This document shows positions 8,982-16,402 of a stretch of DNA of 64,000 nt, piece by piece. The notes below the pieces were generated by a model that saw nothing but the letters and a program-made list of their open reading frames with translations, was not told the DNA's origin and ran no database searches. The translations under genes were made by a program, and so were the position numbers. Numbering within the stretch: the stretch's first letter is position 1; every line of letters begins with the position of its first letter. The stretch is from UBA2988 sp965237965 (GTDB lineage Bacteria; Gemmatimonadota; Gemmatimonadetes; Longimicrobiales; Gaopeijiaceae), in the NCBI GenBank assembly GCA_965237965.1, contig CBDEGT010000002.1:248001-312000 (forward strand), in the 5' to 3' direction.

Positions 8982-9791
8982 TCACAGGAATGCGGCCCCC
9001 GGGCGGGCCGCCAGGCGGAGGACCAGATACCCGGCCACGATCAGCAGGAAGGCCAGGGAGTTGGCGACCGCGGCGCGCCGCTCGGGGGGGGCCTGCCCGA
9101 CCGCGCGCGCCACGATCGCGGCGAGGATCGCGATCCAGCTGAACAACCCCCACCACATCTGGGCCTCATCCTGGCCAAAGGTGCCGCGGAAACGCACCGT
9201 CCACGCCCAGCCCAGCGCGAGAGAAAGCGTAAGCAGCACGAACCCGACCCGGGCCCCCACGCGCCCCAGGCGATCCAGGGTCGCGAGCGGTGGCAGGAAA
9301 TGGACGAGCCGCCCCATCCGCCTCGCCTTGAGCTCGCGGAACTGCACCAGATAGAGCCATCCGGCGGCTCCTGCGAGCGCCATCCCGACCACCGCGGCGA
9401 GACCCAGGCCGGCGTGCAGGACGAACCAGCCGCCGCGGAAGTCCGGATCCGTGCCGGACGGGCGGATCCCCACCGCGAGCGCCGTGGCTTGAAGCAAGAC
9501 CACGAGCGGGAGGACGAGGATGCCCACCCGCTCGCCCTCGAGCACGGCCAGGGCGCCCACCAACCCGATCCCCGTGAGTAGTGCGAGCATGGAGAGCGAG
9601 GGTCCGAGGCCCACCAAGGGCAGCTCGCCGAAGGTCGCTGCGTAGCTTCCAGCAGCGGCCACATGGACCAACACGCCGGCGACCGCCGTCCACGCAGGCA
9701 GGGTGTTCTGACTGCGCCCACCCGTGAGGAGCGCGCGCAGCCAGAGGAGGAACGCGGCGTTGTAGAGGAGGAGTGCGAAGAGGTGGATCAC
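8982..9791 (-). CDS. CcsA/HemX-family membrane protein (cytochrome c assembly type)
   Basis: Polytopic inner-membrane protein with about eight helices across 269 residues. It belongs to the CcsA/ResC/HemX superfamily by its arrangement next to hemA, its conserved His-bearing helices (VLVHVAAAGSYAAT, FVLHAGLGLAAVV) and the closing MWWGLFSWIAIL segment. The canonical heme-binding WGxxWxWD motif of CcsA is not seen, so a HemX-like role tied to HemA is more likely than cytochrome c synthase. The function is not established from sequence alone. Confidence 0.78.
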   Translation of the reverse strand: MIHLFALLLYNAAFLLWLRALLTGGRSQNTLPAWTAVAGVLVHVAAAGSYAATFGELPLVGLGPSLSMLALLTGIGLVGALAVLEGERVGILVLPLVVLLQATALAVGIRPSGTDPDFRGGWFVLHAGLGLAAVVGMALAGAAGWLYLVQFRELKARRMGRLVHFLPPLATLDRLGRVGARVGFVLLTLSLALGWAWTVRFRGTFGQDEAQMWWGLFSWIAILAAIVARAVGQAPPERRAAVANSLAFLLIVAGYLVLRLAARPGAAFL

Positions 9792-9849
9792 GTGCCAGGC
9801 AGGCTCCGCCTTGGTCGCTCCGGGTAACGCGGGCGGCAGAACCTACCAG

Positions 9850-9884
9850 GCCGGGCGCGGGGCGGGAACTCCCGCGCCCGGCCG
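9850..9884 (-). terminator. Perfect 13-bp hairpin just after the LysM gene
   Basis: Positions 9850-9862 (GGCCGGGCGCGGG) pair exactly with 9872-9884, leaving a 9-base loop. The hairpin begins 1 base after the LysM gene stop. No run of T follows on the minus strand, so it may be an RNA-stabilising or Rho-assisted structure rather than a classical intrinsic terminator. Confidence 0.55.
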
Positions 9885-9885
9885 C

Positions 9886-10941
9886 TCACGGCATCTTGCG
9901 GTCTAGCTCCACACGTCCGCCGGTCTCGAAAACCGGGTTGCGCAGCCAGACGACACGGGCCGACGAGTGGTCCGCATGGACGGAAATGACCTGGAGCCGC
10001 CCCTCGATCTCGACGGGGCTTCCGTTCCCCTCGTCCCACACCGCTACGTACTCGTCGCCGATGGCCACCCCATGGTCTGAGCCCTGGTCCAGGAAGGCGA
10101 CGTCGTGCACGCTCTGCAGCGCACGATCGCCAGCGAAGCCGATGATGGTCGCTTCCGGACCGCTCGCGATCGGCTGCGCCACGACTCCCGGCTCGAGCGG
10201 GAATGAGGGGAGCACCTGGAGAAAGTCCCCGACCTCCAGGTGATCGAAGATATCCACGACCAGGGCGACGGCGCCGCCCGGGGTCGGATCGCTCACGGTG
10301 AGCACGCCGGTCGGCACCAGCACCTGGCCCACCCCAAGGACGCTGCGATCCACCCGGAACGCTAGGAGCTGGGTTCCACGCGCGGCCACTAGCCCCGGCA
10401 ACTCGACCTGGAGGCGATCATACGGGAGCGCGGTCGTGCGACGCACCCGCTCGTCATCGGCACCCGAGAACTCGGTCACGACACCGATGTTGGAAGGGGT
10501 GCGCATGATCGAGCCCAACCACGGCGCCGAAACCGACACCGCGCGAGGAACGGCCAGGCGGCGAACCGAGTCGCCTCCGATCCCGAAGCCGGCCGCCACT
10601 TCGTCCCTGAAGAACACGGTACGCTCGGGCTCCACGGGCTCTGGAACGGCCGCCGGCGCGCATTCGGGCTCGGCCGGGACCGGTTCGACCGTCACCTCTG
10701 CGACCAGGGGGGTGGCCGCGACGTCCGGGATGAGGAGCTCCTCGCCCGGATAGATCCAGTGCGGGTCCTCCACCACGCCCCGGTTCGCCTCGTAGATACT
10801 CGGCCAGCGCCAGGCGTCGCTGTAATAGCGCTGAGCCAGACCCCAGAGCGTCTCCCCGTCCACGACTTGGTGGCGCTGCTGCGCCTGCAACGCGCCGGGC
10901 AAGAGGACGAGGGCAAGAACCGCCGCCGCCGACCGGACCAT
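9886..10941 (-). CDS. Secreted LysM-domain protein
   Basis: 351-residue exported protein. The ATG at 10941 has a GAGGAG ribosome site and opens a signal peptide ending near GALQAQQ. A LysM domain follows at once (HQVVDGETLWGLAQRYYSDA, then YPGEELLIPD), so it should bind peptidoglycan or a similar glycan. The remaining 250 residues, after a Pro/Glu/Val linker, form an unrecognised beta-rich region with repeated segments about retaining or varying a stored value (for example LLAFRVDRSVLGVGQVLVP). Proteins of this shape occur in several phyla without assigned function. Confidence 0.82.
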   Translation of the reverse strand: MVRSAAAVLALVLLPGALQAQQRHQVVDGETLWGLAQRYYSDAWRWPSIYEANRGVVEDPHWIYPGEELLIPDVAATPLVAEVTVEPVPAEPECAPAAVPEPVEPERTVFFRDEVAAGFGIGGDSVRRLAVPRAVSVSAPWLGSIMRTPSNIGVVTEFSGADDERVRRTTALPYDRLQVELPGLVAARGTQLLAFRVDRSVLGVGQVLVPTGVLTVSDPTPGGAVALVVDIFDHLEVGDFLQVLPSFPLEPGVVAQPIASGPEATIIGFAGDRALQSVHDVAFLDQGSDHGVAIGDEYVAVWDEGNGSPVEIEGRLQVISVHADHSSARVVWLRNPVFETGGRVELDRKMP

Positions 10942-10993
10942 CAGAGCTCCTCGGTCAGGTGGAAAGGCCGCCCGCTGCGGCCCCATTTTTTCG

Positions 10994-11023
10994 AAGATAG
11001 GCCTTCCAGGGACCTCCGGTCAA
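10994..11023 (-). promoter_or_regulatory. Probable promoter of the LysM gene
   Basis: On the minus strand TTGACC (11023-11018) is separated by 18 bases from TATCTT (10999-10994), about 50 bases before the LysM ATG. The surrounding 60 bases are clearly AT-richer than their neighbours. It lies just downstream of the decayed wecB, so the LysM gene seems to have its own promoter. Confidence 0.42.
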
Positions 11024-11099
11024 CGAGGATTATTTGGAATAACGAACAAACGTTTCCGGCGCCCTCGCGTCGTGGGTGGACCGAGGAGGGACAGGCCGC

Positions 11100-11440
11100 C
11101 GCCCCGGGGCTCGGCCGGATCAAGGCGTCGGGCCTACGGGCTGGCGGACCACGGCCGGCGGGAGACACGGACCCCAAGGTCTCGCCGAACGCCCTGAGAA
11201 TAGCCTCCCGGCTACGCTCCGGAACCAGTCGGTTGGTCCCTTGTGTCAAGGTGACCCGACGCTCGGTCGTGTCGCGGAGGGTAAGGCAGGGCACCCCCAG
11301 CACGGTGGTTTCCTCCTGGATCCCGCCGGAATCGGTGAGCACGGCGCCGGTCGGCCTTCGAGCGCTTGCAAGACCGGCGGCACCTTCATGAAGTCGGGCC
11401 GGGCCGCCACCACACACAGGACCGTGCAGGGCCGGAGTAG
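11100..11440 (-). pseudogene. Remnant of UDP-GlcNAc 2-epimerase (WecB family), internally deleted
   Basis: Just after the TPR lipoprotein stop, one minus-strand frame reads VLCVVAARPDFMKVPPV, the standard N-terminal strand and loop of WecB-type epimerases. After about 27 codons the frame changes, and the C-terminal active-site block TDSGGIQEETTVLGVPCLTL and RRVTLTQGTNRLV follows at 11,340-11,230. About 220 central residues are missing and the join is out of frame. No start codon precedes the N-terminal piece, and the tail is also disturbed. It is therefore a non-functional remnant. An intact enzyme would have supplied UDP-ManNAc, matching the WecC-type dehydrogenase at 50.7-52.0 kb. Confidence 0.75.
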
Positions 11441-11443
11441 GGA

Positions 11444-12376
11444 CTAGCAGCGCCCCCGCAACTCCCGGATGCTACGGCCGAAGCGCACCTCGTCGATGCG
11501 ATCGTCCGCACGCCGCACCAGCGCGCCGGTTCCCCCCGTGTCTAGGGCGCGTACTCGACGATACGCCTCGAGCGCCCCGTCACAGTCTCCCAGCTCCGAA
11601 AGGATCTCGCCACGCTCGAACCAGGTCTGCGCAATCAGGTTCCTAGGCTCGCCCACTTCGAGCGTGCGATCCACCAGGAGAAGCGCTTCCTCCGGTTCGC
11701 CCTCGTTGCGACGTTCCCGCGCCAGCCTCAATGAGCAGTTGCCGATGTGCCAGTCGACTTCGGTCCGCTCCCAAGGCTGGACCAGCTCCCTGAAGCGCTC
11801 GAACAGCGTCAGGGCACGAAGGCAGTCGCCCACCTCCTCGTACGCGGTGCCGACCTCCAATACGACGTCGGCAGCGGAGTCGGAGGCGGTGGTGAGCGCC
11901 CTCTGGTAGAACGGTAGCGCCCGACCGAACTCACCAGCCTCGAAGTAATGACGGGCTAGGGGCAGTGCGAGCTCTTCAACCGACAGACCCGGCAGGAACT
12001 CGAGCGCCGTCTCGACCGCGGAGGCCATCTGGAGGCGGTCGGAGCGCGCGCGCGCTTCACGAGCGAGGTGGAGCAGGTCCGCTCCGGCCTGGTTGGCCCA
12101 ACGTGGGTCACCCCGGGCGGCCTGGCGGTAGTACTCGCCGGCCTCGTCCACCCTGCCGACCTCGGCGTATGTGTGGCCGACGCGCGCGTACGCCTCGGCT
12201 GCATCGCCCTGACGCACGGCCAGCTCGTACTCAGCCAGCGCTTCGTCGATATCGCCTTCGGCGTATGCGATGTCGCCGCGGGCCACCGCGTCACCCTCGG
12301 AGGTTCGGGGGGCACATCCGAAAAGGAGGCAGGCGAGGACCGCGTGGCCGAGCGATCGAAGGTGCACGGGAAGCAT
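11444..12376 (-). CDS. TPR-repeat lipoprotein
   Basis: 310-residue predicted outer-membrane or periplasmic lipoprotein. From the ATG at 12376 the signal ends in a lipobox (CLLFGC, Cys near residue 19), followed by several degenerate TPR units, for example DIAYAEGDIDEALAEYELAV, YARVGHTYAEVGRVDEAGEYY and EVGTAYEEVGDCLRALTLF. No catalytic domain is visible; such proteins act as scaffolds. The ribosome site before the chosen ATG is weak. It lies 43 bases after another TPR gene in the same direction. Confidence 0.78.
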   Translation of the reverse strand: MLPVHLRSLGHAVLACLLFGCAPRTSEGDAVARGDIAYAEGDIDEALAEYELAVRQGDAAEAYARVGHTYAEVGRVDEAGEYYRQAARGDPRWANQAGADLLHLAREARARSDRLQMASAVETALEFLPGLSVEELALPLARHYFEAGEFGRALPFYQRALTTASDSAADVVLEVGTAYEEVGDCLRALTLFERFRELVQPWERTEVDWHIGNCSLRLARERRNEGEPEEALLLVDRTLEVGEPRNLIAQTWFERGEILSELGDCDGALEAYRRVRALDTGGTGALVRRADDRIDEVRFGRSIRELRGRC

Positions 12377-12419
12377 GGATGAGATACCGGCGCCCAGGGT
12401 GGCCGGTTCCGGGATACGC

Positions 12420-13136
12420 TCAGCCCTGCGGTGCTCCCCCGACGGATTCGCCGGCCGCCAGGAGGTAGGCGCGGGGACGCATGTCGCGGGGGTCCTCGTC
12501 CGCAGCCCGACGCCACTCCGCGGCAGCACGGTCATCGTCGCCCAAGCGATGGAACACCACACCCAGACGAATCCGTGCGCTGGTAAAGCCCGGGTTCTTC
12601 TCGAGGATGTGCTCCAGCTCCTCACGCGCGCGCTCCGGTTCGCCAATCTCCAAAAGGGCTTCGGCCAGCTTGCTCCGGATGTCGAGGTAGCGAGGACGGA
12701 CCTTGAGCGCGGCCTCATACTGCTGCGCCGCCTGAATGGGGCGGTCGGCGACCAGGTATAGGTCGCCGAGCTTGGCGTGGGTGACGGCGAGCTGATTGCC
12801 CACGTCGGAGGGGAAGCTCGTCCCGTCGCGGGTGTCGAGCTGCCCGGCGCGCGAGAACGCTTCCTGCGCCGCCTCGTGCTCACCCAGATCGTTAAGGATG
12901 ATCCCGCGGTTGAGATGGGCTTCGGCGTACCCGGCGTTCAGGGCGATCGCCGCGTCGAACTCGGCCACCGCACCCTCGGAATCACCCAGCATCGCCAGGC
13001 AGAGGCCCGCCTTGTTATGCAGGTCGGGGAAGTTCGGATTGCGGTCGAGAACCTCCCTGAAGGTGGCGAGCGCGGTCTCGTAGTCCTCGCGCTCCCACGC
13101 CGAGATGGCCCGCTGGATGGTTTGCTTCAGCGACAC
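12420..13136 (-). CDS. Cytoplasmic TPR-repeat protein
   Basis: 238-residue protein made almost entirely of TPR units (about six), such as ALATFREVLDRNPNFPDLH, GYAEAHLNRGIILNDLGEHE and AQQYEAALKVRPRYLDIRS. It has no signal peptide or membrane helix, so it is probably cytoplasmic. It precedes the TPR lipoprotein; the two may be one transcription unit of unknown function. A separate-function scaffold is the most that can be said. Confidence 0.8.
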   Translation of the reverse strand: MSLKQTIQRAISAWEREDYETALATFREVLDRNPNFPDLHNKAGLCLAMLGDSEGAVAEFDAAIALNAGYAEAHLNRGIILNDLGEHEAAQEAFSRAGQLDTRDGTSFPSDVGNQLAVTHAKLGDLYLVADRPIQAAQQYEAALKVRPRYLDIRSKLAEALLEIGEPERAREELEHILEKNPGFTSARIRLGVVFHRLGDDDRAAAEWRRAADEDPRDMRPRAYLLAAGESVGGAPQG

Positions 13137-13206
13137 CCGGATCCTCCCGCGCTAGTCGACCAGGGAGGATGCTACCCGGATGGTCTGGCGACCGCCAGCG
13201 CCCGGA

Positions 13207-13974
13207 CTAGGACCGTCGACTCGAAGCGGAAGCCTTCTCGCCTCCGAGCGCACCCCCACACTCCTCCGCCAGTGACGTGAAGCGCCCATCACCGACGATC
13301 ACGTGGTCGAGCACCGGGATCCCGAGCGCCTGACCGGCGTCGGCGATCTGACGAGTGACGGCGCGGTCGTCTGGAGAGGGAGCGGGATCCCCGGACGGAT
13401 GGTTGTGGACGAGGATCACGGCTGCTGCACCCTCGACCACCGCGACTCGGAAGACCTCGCGCGGAGAGATGAGTGAGGCGTCCAGGGTGCCGCGGGTCAC
13501 CAGCACCTCGCGCAGCACCCGGTGGCGGCTGTCCAGCAACAGTGCGTGGAACTCCTCCTGTTGCAGATCGCGTAGCCGCGGACCGAACCGCGAATGCACG
13601 TCACTCGGGCCGCGGACCCGCTCCCGCTCGCCCGGCGACTCGACCGCAGCCCGCCTGCCGAGCTCAAGGGCAGCCAGCAGGCGAGCGGCCGTTGCGGTGC
13701 CTACCCCGGGCACCGCCTCGAGGGCGGCCGTGTCGAGCGCACCGATACGTCGGAGCGATCCCTCGTGAGCGGCGAGGATGCGGTCTGCGAGCACTGCCGC
13801 CGATCCAGCCACCCCACCAGAGCCTACCAGGAGGGTGACCAGCTCGCGCGCAGCGAGAGCACGCACGCCCAGCGCGCGGAGCCGTTCCCGGGGACGATCG
13901 GCACCCTCGAGCGGGGAGAGCACGCGCCGAAAATGGGCGGACCGGTGGGGCGGGGCGATACGCAGACTGGCCAA
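13207..13974 (-). CDS. radC: RadC-family JAB-domain protein
   Basis: 255-residue protein with an N-terminal UPF0758/RadC helical part including a helix-hairpin-helix (LEAVPGVGTATAARLLAALE) and a C-terminal JAB metalloprotease-like domain with the full zinc motif HNHPSGDPAPSPDD plus the upstream Glu region. Despite the historical name, a role in DNA repair is not supported experimentally; the biochemical function is unsettled. It is divergent from hldD, with 59 bases between the two starts that should hold both promoters. Confidence 0.93.
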   Translation of the reverse strand: MASLRIAPPHRSAHFRRVLSPLEGADRPRERLRALGVRALAARELVTLLVGSGGVAGSAAVLADRILAAHEGSLRRIGALDTAALEAVPGVGTATAARLLAALELGRRAAVESPGERERVRGPSDVHSRFGPRLRDLQQEEFHALLLDSRHRVLREVLVTRGTLDASLISPREVFRVAVVEGAAAVILVHNHPSGDPAPSPDDRAVTRQIADAGQALGIPVLDHVIVGDGRFTSLAEECGGALGGEKASASSRRS

Positions 13975-14033
13975 GAACGCCCTACCTTCAACGCCGGGAG
14001 ATCGCTACCCTCGACCGGATTCCCCCACCCGGA

Positions 14034-15026
14034 GTGCCCTTGATCCTGGTCACTGGAGGCGCCGGCTTCATCGGCTCGAACCTGGTCGGCGACTTGCTCG
14101 AGTCCGGCCGCGGCCCCGTCGTTGTAGTGGACAGGCTCGGCACGGACGAAAAGTGGCGGAACCTGGCCAAGCATGATATCGAGGCCCTGTTGCCTCCCGA
14201 GGATCTGCCCGCCTTCCTTAAGCGCCGGGGGAAACAGGTCGCATACGTTTACCACATGGGCGCCGTTTCGTCGACGCTCGAGCGGGACGGTGACCTGATC
14301 GCGGCCACCAACATCCGGCTGCCACAGGAGCTGTGGACCTGGTGTGTCGATCACGCGATACCGTTCGTGTACGCCTCGTCCGCCGCGACCTACGGTGACG
14401 GCTCGGCGGGTTTCAAGGACGGGGCGGATCCCACCGCGCTCGCGCAGCTGCGGCCGCTCAACGCCTACGGGTGGAGTAAGCACGCGTTCGACCGCTGGGT
14501 CGCGCGCCAGGTGTACTCCGGAAGACCGCACCCCCCGCAGTGGGCCGGCCTCAAGTTCTTCAACGTGTACGGGCCCAACGAGTACCACAAAGGCGAAATG
14601 CGGAGCGTCGTTTGCAAGGCCTATCCGCGAGCCGTGGCGGGCGAGACTGCCCGACTGTTCCGATCGCTCAATCCTGATTATCCGGACGGGGGACAGCAAC
14701 GCGACTTCATCTACGTGGGGGACGCCGTGGCGGTGATGCTCTGGCTACACGATCACCACGAAGCGAACGGGCTCTTCAACCTCGGCACCGGGCGAGCCCA
14801 GACCTGGCTCGAGCTGATGAGTGCGCTATACACCGCGGTCGAGCGGGAGATGGCGATCGAGTGGATCGACCTCCCAGAGGAGATCTCCGACCGCTATCAG
14901 TACTTCACCGAAGCCGACATGAGTGGGCTTCGCGAGGCGGGCTACGACCAGCCGTTCATGGACGTCCAGGAGGGCGTTCGGGACTACGTCCGCGGGTTCC
15001 TGTCGGCGGAAGACCAGTATCGGTAA
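14034..15026 (+). CDS. hldD: ADP-L-glycero-D-manno-heptose 6-epimerase
   Basis: Makes the heptose donor used in LPS inner core. The 330-residue product has the dinucleotide site VTGGAGFIGSNLVGDLL, DRLGTDEKWRNLAKHDIEAL (the HldD cofactor loop), YVYHMGAVSSTLE, the Ser region ASSAATYGDG, and the YxxxK pair in LNAYGWSKHAFDRWV. FNVYGPNEYHKGEM and DGGQQRDFIYVGD are HldD-specific. The start is the GTG at 14034; a stronger ribosome site was not found. It is the first of two plus-strand genes between two minus-strand blocks. Confidence 0.94.
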   Translation: MPLILVTGGAGFIGSNLVGDLLESGRGPVVVVDRLGTDEKWRNLAKHDIEALLPPEDLPAFLKRRGKQVAYVYHMGAVSSTLERDGDLIAATNIRLPQELWTWCVDHAIPFVYASSAATYGDGSAGFKDGADPTALAQLRPLNAYGWSKHAFDRWVARQVYSGRPHPPQWAGLKFFNVYGPNEYHKGEMRSVVCKAYPRAVAGETARLFRSLNPDYPDGGQQRDFIYVGDAVAVMLWLHDHHEANGLFNLGTGRAQTWLELMSALYTAVEREMAIEWIDLPEEISDRYQYFTEADMSGLREAGYDQPFMDVQEGVRDYVRGFLSAEDQYR

Positions 15027-15048
15027 CGACCGGCGCTACCCCCACTCC

Positions 15049-16125
15049 GTGCGGATCGCGGCGTTCGTCAGTTAGCACGGCTTCGGCCATGCGGGTCGCG
15101 CGTCCGCCGTGCTCGACGCTCTGTGCGCACGGCTGCCGCTTGAGGTGGACGCCTTCACCAGCGTCCCGGCGGTCTTCCTCGACAGCTCTTTGCGAGCCCC
15201 ACATCGGCGGATCCGGTGCGAAACCGATGTAGGAATGATCCAGAGCGGGCCGTTTCACGGTGACCTAGCCGCGACGGCGCGCGCGGTGACACGGTTCCTC
15301 GACGGGATCGACCAAGCGGCCGAGTCCCTGGCGAGCGAGCTACGCGCGGAGGGCTACCGCGCCGTGTTGTGCGACGTCTCGCCACTCGGGATCGTTGCGG
15401 CAAGGCGGGCGGGTATCCCCTCGGTATTGATCGAGAACTTCCGCTGGGACTGGCTGTACGCCCGGTTGGAGAAGGGGTCGCCCGCGCTGCAAACGGCCGC
15501 ACGTCGAATCGCGGCGATCTACACGCACGCCGACCTGCACCTCCAGGCACCGCCGGTGTGCGACCCTCTGCCTGGAGCGATCGCACTTCGTCGCCCGGTT
15601 GCGCGGGCACCCCGCTCGAGTCGAGCTGCGGCACGCGCCGCAATCGGCCTCGCTACCTCCGACCGGGTCGTCCTCGTCACCACGGGCGGCGTTGCCAGTC
15701 CACCGCTTTCCACGGATGCGATGCGCGCACGCCCCGACGTGATCTTCCTGCTGACCGGGGCGGAGCGGTCCGCGTGCGAGGGGAACATCGTCCACCTGGC
15801 GGCGGATGACCCGCTGTACTTACCGGACGTCATCCGCGCCAGCGATGCGGTAGTCGCGAAGCTCGGCTACAGCACGCTGGCCGAGGTGTGGCGTGAGGGG
15901 TGCCCGATGCTGCGGATACCTCGGGAGCGGTGGCCCGAGACACCCGCGCTGAGCGCCTGGGCCGACGCGGCGCTGGGCGGCTTCGAAATTCCAGAGCGTG
16001 AGCTCCGCTCGGGCGCCTGGGTCGACCGTGTGGATGAGCTCCTCGCCGCACCGCGACGACCGACCCGACGCCGCGCGGGTCAAGACGAGGCCGCCAAGCG
16101 GATCCTCGAGCGGGGCTGGCTCTAG
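15049..16125 (+). pseudogene. MurG-like glycosyltransferase with an in-frame amber codon near its start
   Basis: Read from the GTG at 15049, the frame gives VRIAAFVS, then TAG (15073-15075), then HGFGHAGRASAVLDAL. This is the family motif S-G-H-G-F-G-H with the Gly codon position replaced by a stop. The rest is open for 350 codons. It contains a GT-B-like second half (VVLVTTGGVASPPL, RASDAVVAKLGYSTLAEVWREG), similar to MurG-like transferases and to the N-terminal part of L-arabinokinase-type proteins. A shorter start after the stop (GTG 15109) would lack the glycine-rich loop. The gene also ends in TAG, so general recoding is unlikely. It is either an inactive gene or carries a base error. 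Confidence 0.7.
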
Positions 16126-16221
16126 CCCCCTGGCTCCGCGGCTGAGGTGGGTTCGGTCGACGACACCTCATCCAGAGCGAGCGTGTCGGCCAACCATCGA
16201 GAAGCGTTCACCAATTCCCCT

Positions 16222-16402
16222 TCACCACCGCGCGACACGCGGAGCGCGGAGGTTCTTCCGGCAGAACTCGACGCTCGTTCGCTCGGTTCCGGCAGATACC
16301 AGCGAGGCTGCGGTGCGAGCGAGCACGGTGCCCGCGCTCGCTCGCGGTGCGGGCACCTCCGCGACCCCTGTCTCGTCGGTGGCATCGGACTGGAGAAGCT
16401 GC
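16222..16402 (-). pseudogene. N-terminal remnant of a zinc-dehydrogenase-type (bi-domain) oxidoreductase
   Basis: Starting right at the wzc stop, the minus strand reads KQLLQSDATDETGVAEVPAP, then SAGTVLARTAASLVSAGTER and SVEFCRKNL. This matches the first 50 residues of the zinc alcohol-dehydrogenase plus Gfo/Idh fusion proteins often found in polysaccharide loci. The expected ATG is missing and the frame closes after about 60 codons. A different frame (VNASRWLADTLALDE, ending at 16122) follows and looks like the tail of another protein, so two gene ends seem joined here. It overlaps slightly the 3' end of the plus-strand glycosyltransferase. Confidence 0.6.

Noticed and set aside
15049..16125. 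Programmed stop-codon recoding of TAG
   Set aside because: TAG is used as the ordinary stop in this same gene and in others in the window, and no selenocysteine or pyrrolysine signal was seen.
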